In this document: in pieces, positions 25,735-35,329 of the stretch
Layout: each line of letters opens with the position of its first letter
How positions within the stretch are numbered: the stretch's first letter is position 1
Assembly (NCBI RefSeq): GCF_030378165.1
Contig: NZ_CP119766.1
Coordinates: forward strand, 3,348,001 to 3,412,000
Length of the DNA: 64,000 nucleotides
Source: Flavobacterium panacagri
GTDB lineage: Bacteria; Bacteroidota; Bacteroidia; Flavobacteriales; Flavobacteriaceae
Reading direction: 5' to 3'
Made by a program: the position numbers and the translations under genes
Notes under the pieces: generated by a model
The model's database searches: none
What the model saw: only the letters and a program-made list of their open reading frames with translations
Told to the model about the DNA's origin: nothing

Positions 25735-26775
25735 ATGTCAACAAATAATAGAAGATTTCCAGCAGAATGGGAAAAACAACAAGGAATTGTATTGTGTTTT
25801 CCGCATAATGGCAACGATTGGCCAGGAAAATACGAAGCTGTTCAATGGGCTTTTGTAGAATTTATAAAAAAGGTAGCCACTTTTGAAACTGTTTTCTTGG
25901 TAGTAGCCGATGAAAAACTGAAAGAAAAAGTTGCCGATATGCTTGAAAGAGCTCGTGTAAATCTTGAAAATGTTTCTTATATCATTCATAAAACCAACAG
26001 AAGCTGGATGCGAGACTCTGGGCCAATTATTGTGAAAAATGGTTCAAAAAGGGAAGCGTTGAATTTCAATTTTAATGGCTGGGCAAAATATAAAAACTAT
26101 CAATTAGATAAATTCGTTCCAGGTAAAGTCGCAGATTTTATTGATGTTCCGTTAACACAGGTAATGTATAAAGGAAAACCAGTAATTGTAGAAGGCGGAG
26201 CAATTGATGTAAATGGAAAAGGAACTTTACTGACTTCTGAAGAATGTTTGATGCATCCAACAATTCAGGTTCGTAATGCTGGTTTTACAAAAGAAGATTA
26301 CGAAGCGGTTTTTAAAGAATATTTAGGAGTAACTAATGTTATCTGGCTTGGAGACGGAATAGAAGGCGATGATACGCATGGTCATATCGACGATTTATGC
26401 CGATTCGTAAATGAAGATACAATTGTAACGATTGTAGAAACAGATAAAAATGATCCAAATTATAAACCTTTGCAGGATAATTTGAAACGTCTACAAGAAG
26501 CAAAATTAGAAAACGGAAAATCGCCAGTAATTGTAGCATTACCAATGCCAAAACGTGTTGATTTTGAAGATCTAAGATTACCGGCTAGTTATGCTAATTT
26601 CTTAATCTTAAATAATTGCGTTTTAGTACCAACATTCAACGACAGCAACGATCGTATAGCATTGAATATTTTAGCAGAATGTTTCCCTGACAGAGAAGTT
26701 ATTGGAATCAGCTGTATTGATTTCATCTGGGGATTTGGAACTTTACATTGTTTAAGTCAGCAGATTCCTGCATAA
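25735..26775 (+). CDS. aguA: Agmatine deiminase
   Basis: Converts agmatine to N-carbamoylputrescine and ammonia, feeding AguB. The 346-residue protein of the guanidino-modifying fold has NRSWMRDSGPI, HGHIDDLCRF and the nucleophile cysteine C339 in GFGTLHCLSQQ at the C-terminus. Length is typical for the bacterial enzyme. No arginine decarboxylase is in the window, so the agmatine source is elsewhere or outside the cell. Confidence 0.94.
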   Translation: MSTNNRRFPAEWEKQQGIVLCFPHNGNDWPGKYEAVQWAFVEFIKKVATFETVFLVVADEKLKEKVADMLERARVNLENVSYIIHKTNRSWMRDSGPIIVKNGSKREALNFNFNGWAKYKNYQLDKFVPGKVADFIDVPLTQVMYKGKPVIVEGGAIDVNGKGTLLTSEECLMHPTIQVRNAGFTKEDYEAVFKEYLGVTNVIWLGDGIEGDDTHGHIDDLCRFVNEDTIVTIVETDKNDPNYKPLQDNLKRLQEAKLENGKSPVIVALPMPKRVDFEDLRLPASYANFLILNNCVLVPTFNDSNDRIALNILAECFPDREVIGISCIDFIWGFGTLHCLSQQIPA

Positions 26776-26866
26776 AAATAGTAGCTACAGATTATAAAGT
26801 AATCGTTTTGATTTTTTTAATCTGTAATAGAATTGTCAGATATTCAGAGACTTTCTTATATTATTT

Positions 26867-26897
26867 AAGCTGTCACCAAAAGTGGCAGCTTTTTTTG
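26867..26897 (+). terminator. Terminator of aguA
   Basis: AAGCTGTCAC and GTGGCAGCTT (one G-T pair) with loop CAAAA, then a T-run. Confidence 0.85.
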
Positions 26898-26988
26898 TTG
26901 TATATTTAACAGACAGATTTATCGTGTGTCCGGACAACCTTATTATATTCGTATGCTCAATAATGCAGAAATGCAGATTAAATTTTAT

Positions 26989-28173
26989 ATGAAGAAAATA
27001 TTTTTTATCCTTTCCGTGCTTTCTTCCGGAGTTCTTTTTTCACAGTCTGATTCGCAAGAAAAAAATGAACTTACATTTGCGACCTACAATGTAAGTATGG
27101 AATCTGATAATTATTCTCCCAAAGGCGCAATGGGAAAATCGGAGCAGATGTTAATTAATCAACTTAATTCAGGGCATAATGCTCAAATTAAAAATATTGC
27201 CCAGATTATTCAGACTGTTAGGCCAGACATTATTTTGCTAAACGAATTTGATTATATTAAAGATTCTGAAATTGGTGTAAAGGCATTTATTAAAAATTAT
27301 TTGAATGTTAGCCAAGGTGGAGCGACCGCTATTGATTATCCTTATTACTATTATGCAACAGTGAATACTGGACAGCCAAGTCCTTACGATTTGAACAATG
27401 ATGGAAAGTTTGACAATTTTGGGAATGATGCATGGGCGTTTGGTATGTATCCTGGGCAATATGGGATGATGCTTTTGTCTAAATATCCTATTGATGTTAA
27501 GGCGGTTCGTACTTTTCAGAATTTTAAGTGGAAAGATATGCCAGGAGCGTTGCTTACTAAAAAAGCAGATGGATCAGATTGGTATAACAAGAAAGCATGG
27601 AAAGAATTTCCTTTATCTTCAAAATCTCATTGGGATGTTCCTGTGCAGATTGGCAATGAAATAGTTCATATTTTGGCCAGTCATCCAACTCCTCCGACCT
27701 TTGATGGTGCTGAGGATCGTAATGGAAAAAGAAATCATGATGAAATCCGATTCTGGAAAGACTATATTTCAGACAATTCGGCTTCGTATATTTATGATGA
27801 TAAAGGTGTAAAAGGTGGTTTGTCTCCGAATTCTCGATTCGTTATATTGGGCGATCAAAATGCTTCACCAGTTGAGGGTGATGCTATTAGAGAAGGAATA
27901 AAGTCTTTAGTAGATGATCCGAAAATTAATAGCGACTTTACACCTGCTAGTAAAGGTGGTGCTGAATTTAGTCCTAAAAATCCTTTTGGAATTAATCATA
28001 CTGCCTTTTGGAGAATGCGTGCTGATTATGTATTGCCATCCAAACTTGGTTTTAAGGTTGTCAACAGTGGAGTGTTCTGGCCTGCTAAAGGTGAGCCAAT
28101 GTCGGAATTAGTTGAAAAACGGGAATCAAGTTCTGATCATCGTTTGGTTTGGGTAAAGGTGATTTTGGAATAA
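26989..28173 (+). CDS. Exported endonuclease/exonuclease/phosphatase family protein
   Basis: The ATG at 26989 gives a good signal peptide (MKKIFFILSVLSSGVLFSQ); a longer frame from 26926 only adds residues upstream of it. The 394-residue product has the EEP fold signatures: TFATYNVSME, ILLNEFDYI (metal-binding Glu), HPTPPTFDG, RFVILGDQNASPVEGD (Asp/Asn) and SSDHRLVWV (catalytic His). This suits a secreted metal-dependent nuclease, phospholipase or phosphatase; the substrate cannot be read. It resembles proteins placed in phosphate or nucleic acid scavenging. Confidence 0.85.
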   Translation: MKKIFFILSVLSSGVLFSQSDSQEKNELTFATYNVSMESDNYSPKGAMGKSEQMLINQLNSGHNAQIKNIAQIIQTVRPDIILLNEFDYIKDSEIGVKAFIKNYLNVSQGGATAIDYPYYYYATVNTGQPSPYDLNNDGKFDNFGNDAWAFGMYPGQYGMMLLSKYPIDVKAVRTFQNFKWKDMPGALLTKKADGSDWYNKKAWKEFPLSSKSHWDVPVQIGNEIVHILASHPTPPTFDGAEDRNGKRNHDEIRFWKDYISDNSASYIYDDKGVKGGLSPNSRFVILGDQNASPVEGDAIREGIKSLVDDPKINSDFTPASKGGAEFSPKNPFGINHTAFWRMRADYVLPSKLGFKVVNSGVFWPAKGEPMSELVEKRESSSDHRLVWVKVILE

Positions 28174-28213
28174 ATAACTATTCACTTTAAATTTTAAGTT
28201 AATACAAAAGCAT

Positions 28214-28245
28214 AAAAAAACCTTGGCGATAACCAAGGTTTTCTT
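28214..28245. terminator. Bidirectional terminator between the EEP gene and fahA
   Basis: AAACCTTGG (28218-28226) and CCAAGGTTT (28233-28241) with loop CGATAA; A-run on the left, T-run on the right. It serves both convergent genes. Confidence 0.88.
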
Positions 28246-28279
28246 TTTTCTATATGTTTTCAGAATCTTTATCTGCTCT

Positions 28280-29563
28280 TCATTGTCTGATAAATGGAGG
28301 TAATAATTGACTTGAAACTTCGCCAAATCCAATTCTTACTTCTGCATTTTCACAGAAACCTCTGATGATAACAGTGTCATTATCTTCAATAAATTTACGT
28401 TCTTCACCACCATTTAACTTTAACGGATTTTTTCCGCCCCAAGTTAATTCCAGCATAGAACCAAAACTGTCTGGAGTTGGTCCTGAAATAGTTCCAGAAC
28501 CCATCATGTCACCAGAATTTACACGGCATCCGTTTGAAGTATGGTGCGCCAATTGCTGGCTCATTGACCAGTATAAATATTTAAAATTAGATCTTGAAAT
28601 AACTGTTTCTTCTTGATCTTCAGGTTTTAATGATACTTCTAAATGGATGTCAAAAGCTTTTTTTCCTTTAGTTTGTAAGTAAGGAAGTGGAGTTGGATCT
28701 TGTTTAGGCCCTTTAGTTCTAAAAGGTTCTAATGCATCCATAGTCACAATCCATGGTGAAATAGAAGTCGCAAAGTTCTTCGCTAAGAATGGCCCAAGTG
28801 GCACATATTCCCATTTCTGAATGTCACGTGCACTCCAGTCATTCAATAAAACCATTCCGAAAATATAATCTTCAGCTTCGTAAGTAGGAATGTTTTCTCC
28901 CATTACATTGACATCAGTTGTAATGAAAGCAGTTTCCAATTCAAAATCGACTAAACGGGATGCACCAAAAACAGGTGTTTCATGTCCTGCTGGCAACGTT
29001 TGTCCCATTGGTCTGTGAACTGGAATTCCAGAAGGTACAATTGTAGAACTTCTTCCATGATATCCAACCGGGATATGAAGCCAGTTGGGCAATAAAGCAT
29101 TTTCCGGATCACGGAACATTTTACCTACGTTTGTAGCATGTTCTTTACTCGAATAAAAATCAGTGTAATCACCAATTAAAACTGGTAATTGCATCTCTAC
29201 ATCTTCGATTTTAAATATAACAATATCTCGGTGTTTTGTTGAATCTCTAAGCTGGGGATTATGAATGTCAAAGATTTCTGCGATACGATTTCGAACCAAA
29301 CGCCATGTTTTTTTTCCGTCAGAAATAAAATCATTCAGCGTGTCCTGCATAAACATATCATCTGTTAAATCTATGCCCTCAAAATAGTTTAATTGTTGTA
29401 AAGCCCCTAAATCTATAGCATAATCGCCAATTCGTGTTCCCACTGTAACGACATTTTCTTTGGTAAGAAACACGCCGAAAGGAATATTCTGAATAGGGAA
29501 GTCGCTATTTTCTGGCACTTCTAACCATGATTTTCTACTGGTATCGTTGGCGGTTATAGGCAT
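28280..29563 (-). CDS. fahA: Fumarylacetoacetase
   Basis: Last step of tyrosine/phenylalanine catabolism: hydrolyses fumarylacetoacetate to fumarate and acetoacetate. The 427-residue protein includes an N-terminal SH3-like part and the metal-binding FAH domain with HATNVG, GYHGRSSTIVPSG (catalytic His), ELETAF, DWSARDIQKWEY and NSGDMMGSGTISG. Single gene with its own -7 box (TATATTTG, minus strand, 29600-29607). Other homogentisate-pathway genes are not in the window. Confidence 0.95.
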   Translation of the reverse strand: MPITANDTSRKSWLEVPENSDFPIQNIPFGVFLTKENVVTVGTRIGDYAIDLGALQQLNYFEGIDLTDDMFMQDTLNDFISDGKKTWRLVRNRIAEIFDIHNPQLRDSTKHRDIVIFKIEDVEMQLPVLIGDYTDFYSSKEHATNVGKMFRDPENALLPNWLHIPVGYHGRSSTIVPSGIPVHRPMGQTLPAGHETPVFGASRLVDFELETAFITTDVNVMGENIPTYEAEDYIFGMVLLNDWSARDIQKWEYVPLGPFLAKNFATSISPWIVTMDALEPFRTKGPKQDPTPLPYLQTKGKKAFDIHLEVSLKPEDQEETVISRSNFKYLYWSMSQQLAHHTSNGCRVNSGDMMGSGTISGPTPDSFGSMLELTWGGKNPLKLNGGEERKFIEDNDTVIIRGFCENAEVRIGFGEVSSQLLPPFIRQ

Positions 29564-29599
29564 GTTAGATGTTAATTAGTTTGTTGAAAAAATACATGT

Positions 29600-29607
29600 C
29601 AAATATA
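29600..29607 (-). promoter_or_regulatory. -7 box of fahA
   Basis: TATATTTG on the minus strand about 37 bases upstream of the start codon. Confidence 0.6.
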
Positions 29608-29640
29608 TCATAATCTAACAGTACAACAAACGTTTTTTTG

Positions 29641-29648
29641 TATTTTTG
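29641..29648 (+). promoter_or_regulatory. -7 box of glyA
   Basis: TATTTTTG at 29641-29648 places the transcription start near 29653, so the glyA start must be the ATG at 29674, not the earlier in-frame codon at 29638. Confidence 0.7.
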
Positions 29649-29673
29649 CGTGAAATTAACGAAAAACAAAAAA

Positions 29674-30948
29674 ATGCAACGCGACGAACAAATTTTTGAT
29701 CTTATCCAAGAGGAGAAAGAAAGACAAATTCACGGACTAGAACTTATTGCTTCTGAGAATTTTGTAAGTGATGAAGTAATGCAGGCAGCAGGGTCTGTTT
29801 TAACTAATAAATATGCTGAGGGATATCCTGGCAAAAGATACTACGGCGGTTGTGAAGTAGTTGACGTTATTGAGCAGATTGCTATTGATAGAGCTAAAGA
29901 ATTATTTGGTGCTGAGTATGCAAACGTACAGCCTCACTCTGGTTCTCAGGCAAACACTGCTGTGTACCACGCTTGTTTAAATCCTGGTGATACTATTTTA
30001 GGTTTTGACTTATCTCACGGTGGTCACTTAACTCACGGTTCTCCTGTGAACTTCTCAGGTCGTTTATACCGTCCGGTTTTCTACGGTGTAGATGCTGAAA
30101 CGGGTCGTTTAGATTATGATAAAATTCAAGAAATTGCAACTAAAGAACAGCCAAAATTAATCATTGCAGGAGCTTCAGCTTATTCTCGTGATATGGATTT
30201 TGCTCGTTTTAGACAAATTGCTGACAGCGTAGGAGCGATCTTATTTGCTGATATTTCTCACCCAGCTGGTCTTATTGCAAAAGGGTTATTAAGTGATCCA
30301 ATTCCACATTGCCATATTGTTTCTACAACAACACACAAAACATTAAGAGGACCACGTGGAGGTCTAATCTTAATGGGGAAAGATTTCCCAAATCCACAAG
30401 GATTAACAACTCCAAAAGGAGAAATCAGAATGATGTCTTCATTATTAGACTTAGCTGTTTTCCCTGGAAATCAAGGTGGACCTTTAATGCACATTATCGC
30501 TGCTAAAGCTGTTGCTTTTGGTGAAGCATTAAAAGATGAATTCTTTACTTATGCAATGCAATTGCAAAAAAATGCAAATGCAATGGCGGATGCTTTCGTA
30601 AAAAGAGGTTACAACATTATCTCTGGTGGAACTGATAACCACATGATGCTTATCGACTTAAGAAATAAAAATATTTCTGGTAAAGAAGCTGAAAACGCAT
30701 TAGTAAAAGCTGAAATTACAGTAAACAAAAACATGGTTCCTTTTGACGATAAATCTCCATTTATCACTTCCGGAATTCGTGTTGGAACAGCTGCAATCAC
30801 AACTCGTGGTTTAGTTGAAAAAGATATGGAAACTATCGTAGCTTTAATTGATAAAGTTCTTACAGATCACACAAATGAAGATCTTATCGAAGAAGTTGCT
30901 GAAGAAGTAAACGAATTAATGAGCGAAAGACCAATTTTTGCGTATTAA
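29674..30948 (+). CDS. glyA: Serine hydroxymethyltransferase
   Basis: Interconverts serine and glycine with tetrahydrofolate, the main source of one-carbon units. The 424-residue PLP enzyme has ELIASENF (substrate loop), [17 protein letters not shown] and the Schiff-base lysine K222 in [14 protein letters not shown]. Start chosen from the promoter position. A GTTTCA-type repeat region follows. Confidence 0.97.
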   Translation: MQRDEQIFDLIQEEKERQIHGLELIASENFVSDEVMQAAGSVLTNKYAEGYPGKRYYGGCEVVDVIEQIAIDRAKELFGAEYANVQPHSGSQANTAVYHACLNPGDTILGFDLSHGGHLTHGSPVNFSGRLYRPVFYGVDAETGRLDYDKIQEIATKEQPKLIIAGASAYSRDMDFARFRQIADSVGAILFADISHPAGLIAKGLLSDPIPHCHIVSTTTHKTLRGPRGGLILMGKDFPNPQGLTTPKGEIRMMSSLLDLAVFPGNQGGPLMHIIAAKAVAFGEALKDEFFTYAMQLQKNANAMADAFVKRGYNIISGGTDNHMMLIDLRNKNISGKEAENALVKAEITVNKNMVPFDDKSPFITSGIRVGTAAITTRGLVEKDMETIVALIDKVLTDHTNEDLIEEVAEEVNELMSERPIFAY

Positions 30949-30956
30949 TTAGTTTA

Positions 30957-31075
30957 AAGTTTAAGGTTTCAAGTTTAAAGTTTTGTAATACGTAATTAAG
31001 CGTATTATGAAACTTTGAACTTTTTTCGTTTAGAATAGAAAACTTGAAACTTGAAACAAAACAAACCTGAAACAA
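30957..31075. repeat. GTTTCAAG/AAACTTGAAAC inverted repeat region
   Basis: GTTTAAAGTTTAAGGTTTCAAGTT-like words at the left are answered by AACTTTGAAC and GAAAACTTGAAACTTGAAAC at the right. Same family as 3808-3942. It lies between glyA and the MiaE-like gene. Confidence 0.5.
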
Positions 31076-31086
31076 AAAACAAAACT

Positions 31087-31680
31087 ATGGGCGTATTAAG
31101 ATTACAATTGCCAACCGACCCAAGATGGGTAAATATTGTTGAGAAAAATATAGAAGAAATTCTAACAGATCATGCTTGGTGCGAGCAGAAAGCAGCTACC
31201 AATGCGATTACAATTATTACTAATAATTCAGAACATCAAGATTTAGTAAAAGATTTATTGGCTTTAGCCAAAGAAGAAATCGATCATTTTGAGCAGGTTC
31301 ATAATATTATCATTAAACGTGGATTAAAATTAGGCCGTGAACGTAAAGATGATTACGTAAACGAACTATATCAATACATGAAAAGGAGTGGAGACGGAAG
31401 CCGCGTTTCCGGTCTTGTAGAAAGATTATTATTTTCTGCGATGATCGAAGCCAGAAGCTGTGAACGTTTTAAAGTACTTTCTGAAAATATAAAAGACGAA
31501 GAATTAGCTGTTTTTTATAGAGAATTAATGGAAAGCGAAGCAGGACATTATACAACATTCATCACATACGCAAGAAAATACGGAACAGGAATCGACGTAG
31601 AAAAACGTTGGAGAGAATGGCTGGCTTTTGAAGAATCTATTATTACCAATTACGGAAAAGGCGAAACGATTCACGGATAG
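31087..31680 (+). CDS. miaE: MiaE-like tRNA-(ms2io6A)-hydroxylase
   Basis: A 197-residue ferritin-like diiron protein expected to hydroxylate the isopentenyl group of modified A37 in tRNA. Two iron-ligand pairs are visible: EEIDHFEQVH and ESEAGHYTTF (ExxH), plus further Glu in KNIEEILTDHAWCEQKA and FSAMIEARSCERF. The ATG at 31087 is preferred over an in-frame TTG at 31051 in repeat sequence. Its substrate depends on MiaA/MiaB, not in the window. Confidence 0.85.
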   Translation: MGVLRLQLPTDPRWVNIVEKNIEEILTDHAWCEQKAATNAITIITNNSEHQDLVKDLLALAKEEIDHFEQVHNIIIKRGLKLGRERKDDYVNELYQYMKRSGDGSRVSGLVERLLFSAMIEARSCERFKVLSENIKDEELAVFYRELMESEAGHYTTFITYARKYGTGIDVEKRWREWLAFEESIITNYGKGETIHG

Positions 31681-31847
31681 TTTTTTTAGTGTTCAGTGTT
31701 TAGTTTTTTTTTGTGTTCAGTATCAGTGGCAGTTTTCGGTTTTGCTTTGTGAAATAAAAAAGCGCTTTCGCGAACACAATTCAATAATTGTTCAAAAGTT
31801 CAAGTTTTTGTTAATCTAAAATCTAAAGTCTACAATCTAAAAATTCC

Positions 31848-31855
31848 TATATTTG
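31848..31855 (+). promoter_or_regulatory. -7 box of guaC
   Basis: TATATTTG lies 22 bases before the ATG of the GMP reductase gene. Confidence 0.6.
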
Positions 31856-31877
31856 AGAGTAACCAAAAACTCGAATC

Positions 31878-32918
31878 ATGAGAATAGAAATGGACTTAAA
31901 ATTAGGATTTAAAGACGTAATGTTTAGACCTAAAAGATCAACGCTAAAAAGCAGATCAGAAGTTTCCTTAGAACAAAATTTCAAGTTTTTGCACAGTACC
32001 GCTAATTGGACAGGGATTCCAATAATGGGTGCTAATATGGATACAGTTGGTACCTTTGAAATGGCAAAAGTTTTGGCAAAAGAAAAGCTTTTTACAGCCA
32101 TTCATAAACACTATACTTTAGAGGAATGGAATAGTTTTCTTCAAAATGTAAGTCCTGGTTTTTACGATTATATTGCTGTAAGTACAGGAACAGGAAAAGA
32201 AGATTTTGAGAAAATAGAAAAAATATTGACTGCAAACCCGTTACTGAAATTTATCTGTATTGATGTTGCCAATGGCTATTCAGAACATTTTGTTCAATTT
32301 TTAAAGAAAACCCGAAAGCAATATCCAGACAAAATCATTATTGCCGGAAATGTTGTGACTGGTGAAATGACTGAAGAACTTTTATTAGCTGGTGCTGATG
32401 TAGTAAAAGTCGGAATTGGCCCAGGTTCTGTTTGTACCACACGAGTAAAAACAGGTGTTGGTTATCCACAATTATCTGCTATTATCGAATGTGCTGATGC
32501 TGCTCATGGTTTAGGCGGACATATCATAAGTGATGGCGGTTGCACAGCTCCAGGAGATGTTGCCAAAGCTTTTGGTGCAGGAGCTGATTTCGTGATGTTA
32601 GGCGGAATGCTTGCAGGTCACTCCGAAAGTGGCGGAGAACTAATTGAAGTGAAAGGCGAAAAATTTAAACAATTTTATGGAATGAGTTCTAAAACTGCAA
32701 TGGACAAGCATTCTGGAGGAGTTGCAGAATATAGAGCAAGTGAAGGAAAAACAGTTCAAGTTCCGTTTAAAGGAGATGTGATTCATACTGTTTTAGATAT
32801 TTTGGGTGGCATTAGAAGCACTTGTACTTATGTCGGAGCCTCAAGATTAAAAGAATTAACAAAACGAACGACTTTCATCCGCGTAAGCGAGCAGGAAAAT
32901 CAGGTTTTTACAAAATAA
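31878..32918 (+). CDS. guaC: GMP reductase
   Basis: NADPH-dependent reductive deamination of GMP to IMP. The 346-residue TIM-barrel protein has the catalytic cysteine C186 in [13 protein letters not shown], followed by [10 protein letters not shown] and a YGMSS flap. It has no CBS domains, which separates it from IMP dehydrogenase. The sequence is strikingly like the enterobacterial GuaC as I recall it, over its whole length including the end ([13 protein letters not shown]). A GNAT gene starts two bases after its stop. Confidence 0.95.
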   Translation: MRIEMDLKLGFKDVMFRPKRSTLKSRSEVSLEQNFKFLHSTANWTGIPIMGANMDTVGTFEMAKVLAKEKLFTAIHKHYTLEEWNSFLQNVSPGFYDYIAVSTGTGKEDFEKIEKILTANPLLKFICIDVANGYSEHFVQFLKKTRKQYPDKIIIAGNVVTGEMTEELLLAGADVVKVGIGPGSVCTTRVKTGVGYPQLSAIIECADAAHGLGGHIISDGGCTAPGDVAKAFGAGADFVMLGGMLAGHSESGGELIEVKGEKFKQFYGMSSKTAMDKHSGGVAEYRASEGKTVQVPFKGDVIHTVLDILGGIRSTCTYVGASRLKELTKRTTFIRVSEQENQVFTK

Positions 32919-32919
32919 T

Positions 32920-33423
32920 ATGATTAAAATTACAGAAGCATTTGTTGAAGATATTGCTAAAATTCAAGAAATAGCACACATAACTTGGCCCATAACGTAT
33001 GGCGAAATTTTGACTTCAGAACAATTAGATTATATGTTGGATCTCATTTATTCTGATGAAGCGCTATCAAAACAAATTCAGAATAAAGAACAATTATTTT
33101 ATTTAGTTTCAGATTCTGAATCAGTAATTGGTTTTATTGGAATTGAGCATCATTATAAAAACGAAGCGATTACCAAAATCCATAAAATCTATCTTTTGCC
33201 AGAAACTCAAGGAAAAGGATATGGCAAAACAGTTTTTGAATCTATTGAAAAACTTGCTTTAGAAAACAATTCAAATGAACTTTTATTAAATGTAAACCGT
33301 TTCAATACCGCTTTAAATTTCTATAAAAAGCTAGGTTTCGAAATTAAAGAAACCGTTGATATAGAAATTGGAAATGGGTATTTGATGGAGGATTATGTAA
33401 TGGGGAAAAAGTTAATCGTTTAA
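32920..33423 (+). CDS. GNAT family N-acetyltransferase
   Basis: A 167-residue protein with the acetyl-CoA loop QGKGYG at 97-102, following KIYLLPETQ, and RFNTALNFYKKLGFE near the C-terminus, both typical of GNAT enzymes. It starts one base after guaC and so is likely cotranscribed. The stop overlaps the convergent YD-repeat gene by four bases. Substrate unknown; the ITWPITY start resembles acetyltransferases acting on small amines or protein N-termini. Confidence 0.85.
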   Translation: MIKITEAFVEDIAKIQEIAHITWPITYGEILTSEQLDYMLDLIYSDEALSKQIQNKEQLFYLVSDSESVIGFIGIEHHYKNEAITKIHKIYLLPETQGKGYGKTVFESIEKLALENNSNELLLNVNRFNTALNFYKKLGFEIKETVDIEIGNGYLMEDYVMGKKLIV

Positions 33424-34556
33424 TTGTAATATTCGATTTTTCGTTCCGCAACTAAAGTTGGTTCCCCATCTTGTGTTCCTTCAAGGAAAATATTGCATTT
33501 TATCCAGTTGTTATGGCAGTCGTATTCGTAAGTATAGTAGCTTATCTTTTGAATGATAATTTGGTCAGTATAATTAGGGATGTATTCTCTTTTAATAATA
33601 TCACCCTGTTCATTAAATGTTTTTACGAAATTTCTAGTAGGATTGGCTATTTCTCCATTTCCTGTCACATAATATTTTACAGTTTCTACATAATCTTTAA
33701 TGGAATTGTAGGTGTAATCTTGTTCCGCAACAACTTTTCCACATCCAAACATAATTACCTTGGTAATGCGTGATTTTGAGTCATATTCATATTGCAATTG
33801 TAAGTCTTTACAATAAGAGCACTCAGTACCTAAAAAGTGATATGCTATTTTATTCTTAGCAAATAAACCAACTGTAATTTTTTGATTTGTAACTTGCCCT
33901 TTCTCATTATAGATAAATGTTATTTTATTTACCAGGTCATTATCATTGGCTTTTTTGTTCATAGTTTCTTTACCAGTCCTATATACAAAATACTCTTTCT
34001 GATTAATAATTCTTCCTGCATTGTCAATTTCGTATTCAAATTTATCTGCTCTATAATTAGGCCAAATCTTACCATCTTCTTCAGATATTTCATCTGCTTT
34101 GGGAATGCTAATTTGATTTAATTTGATTAACAAATTATAATCCATCACAGGATAATACTTTTTTAAAGCAGATCTTAATTCTTTTTTTTCTACCCAGTCG
34201 GCTTCATTATATTCATATTCGTATTCTGTTTTAGAATCATCTTCTAGATAGTTTAGACGTGGAAAAACAACGCCTGATCTTCTTTGAAGTCTTTGAAATT
34301 TATCAAAATAGAAATAAGCAGAGCCTCTAATTCCATTACTAAAGATAGCGTCTGTTTTTTTATATTCCGGCATATCTTCTTTTGGTTTACTTATTTTGAG
34401 ATGAACTGATTTTACAGAATCTTTTAAGTTTTGATTACTAATCGCATTGTATTTCTCATAAAATAAATTATCATATTTTTTAATGCTTTGGGCAATTGAT
34501 ATTGTAAAAGAGAAAAATATTAAATTAAAAGCCAGATAAGACAAACGAAAATTCAT
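33420..34556 (-). CDS. Exported protein with YD-like repeats, function unknown
   Basis: A 378-residue protein with a signal peptide (hydrophobic segment ending SIAQ). The body has repeats of the form YEYNEADWVEKKEL, FEYDNAGRIINQ-like, FIYNEKGQVTNQ, YEYDSKSRITKV and FNEQGDIIKRE, resembling YD/RHS-type repeat strands that form a beta wrap. Two cysteines occur in ECSYCKD. No toxin domain is seen, and it is far too short for a full RHS protein. Its tail overlaps the GNAT gene by four bases. Confidence 0.6.
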   Translation of the reverse strand: MNFRLSYLAFNLIFFSFTISIAQSIKKYDNLFYEKYNAISNQNLKDSVKSVHLKISKPKEDMPEYKKTDAIFSNGIRGSAYFYFDKFQRLQRRSGVVFPRLNYLEDDSKTEYEYEYNEADWVEKKELRSALKKYYPVMDYNLLIKLNQISIPKADEISEEDGKIWPNYRADKFEYEIDNAGRIINQKEYFVYRTGKETMNKKANDNDLVNKITFIYNEKGQVTNQKITVGLFAKNKIAYHFLGTECSYCKDLQLQYEYDSKSRITKVIMFGCGKVVAEQDYTYNSIKDYVETVKYYVTGNGEIANPTRNFVKTFNEQGDIIKREYIPNYTDQIIIQKISYYTYEYDCHNNWIKCNIFLEGTQDGEPTLVAERKIEYYN

Positions 34557-34594
34557 ATTTATAATATTAAGTTTTATTGTAATAAAGAAAAAAG

Positions 34595-35182
34595 TTAACT
34601 GACAACAATAGCATGCTTAAACAATAACCCTTTCACTTCATTCAAAGAAAAAACAGCTTTCTTCAGTTTCGTTTTAGACGGATCAATAGTGTAATTATAA
34701 CTTGTTTTAAAATCAGCTTTGTTGGCGATGGCTTTGTTGAATTCGGAACGGTATAAATCGCAATTGTCAAAAACAACACTGGTTAAATCTGCAGCCATAA
34801 AATCGACGGCAATTAAACTGCAATTGATAAATGGAGTTCCTTTTAGTTTTAAAGTGTAGAACTTCGAAAAGTCGAGAATACAGTCATTAAAATGTACTTC
34901 AAAAATTAATTTGTCGCACATGGCGAAATTTACCTCCTTAATTTCGCATCGATTAAAAGTGACTGTTCTCAAAGCGACGTAATTAATCTTTGCTTCGCTA
35001 AAAATACAATTATTAAAAACACAGTCAATAAAAGTAACTGCTAGAAAAGTGCAGGCAGAGAAGTTACAATCATTAAATACGCAACCTTCGAAGTCTTTAA
35101 AATTAAGATCGTCTTTGGCGTAAATAATCGTATTGTATTCTTTATCAAGAAAATATTCGCTTTCTTTTTTCAACTCTTTCAA
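34595..35182 (-). CDS. Pentapeptide-repeat protein
   Basis: A 195-residue cytosolic protein dominated by A(D/N)LXX-like repeats such as FNDCNFSACTFLAVTFIDCVFNNC and FDNCDLYRSEFNK, with many Cys and Phe at the stacked positions, so a right-handed quadrilateral helix of the Qnr/MfpA fold is expected. The frame has no ATG; a TTG at 35182 is the first possible start. The fold can mimic DNA and block gyrase inhibitors, but no specific feature here shows that function. Confidence 0.82.
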   Translation of the reverse strand: MKELKKESEYFLDKEYNTIIYAKDDLNFKDFEGCVFNDCNFSACTFLAVTFIDCVFNNCIFSEAKINYVALRTVTFNRCEIKEVNFAMCDKLIFEVHFNDCILDFSKFYTLKLKGTPFINCSLIAVDFMAADLTSVVFDNCDLYRSEFNKAIANKADFKTSYNYTIDPSKTKLKKAVFSLNEVKGLLFKHAIVVS

Positions 35183-35329
35183 GTAATTGTTTGAGGGTGA
35201 AAAGGTACTAATTTACCATAAAATAAATAGAACTAATCCTAAATCATTTTGATTCTAATTCTATTTTTAATGCTTAAAATGCTGTAGCTTTACGCTTATT
35301 TTTAAGTTAAAACAGATCATTTTTATTAT

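Noticed and set aside
26926..26988. Longer N-terminus of the EEP-fold protein
   Set aside because: The inner ATG at 26989 gives a proper signal peptide.
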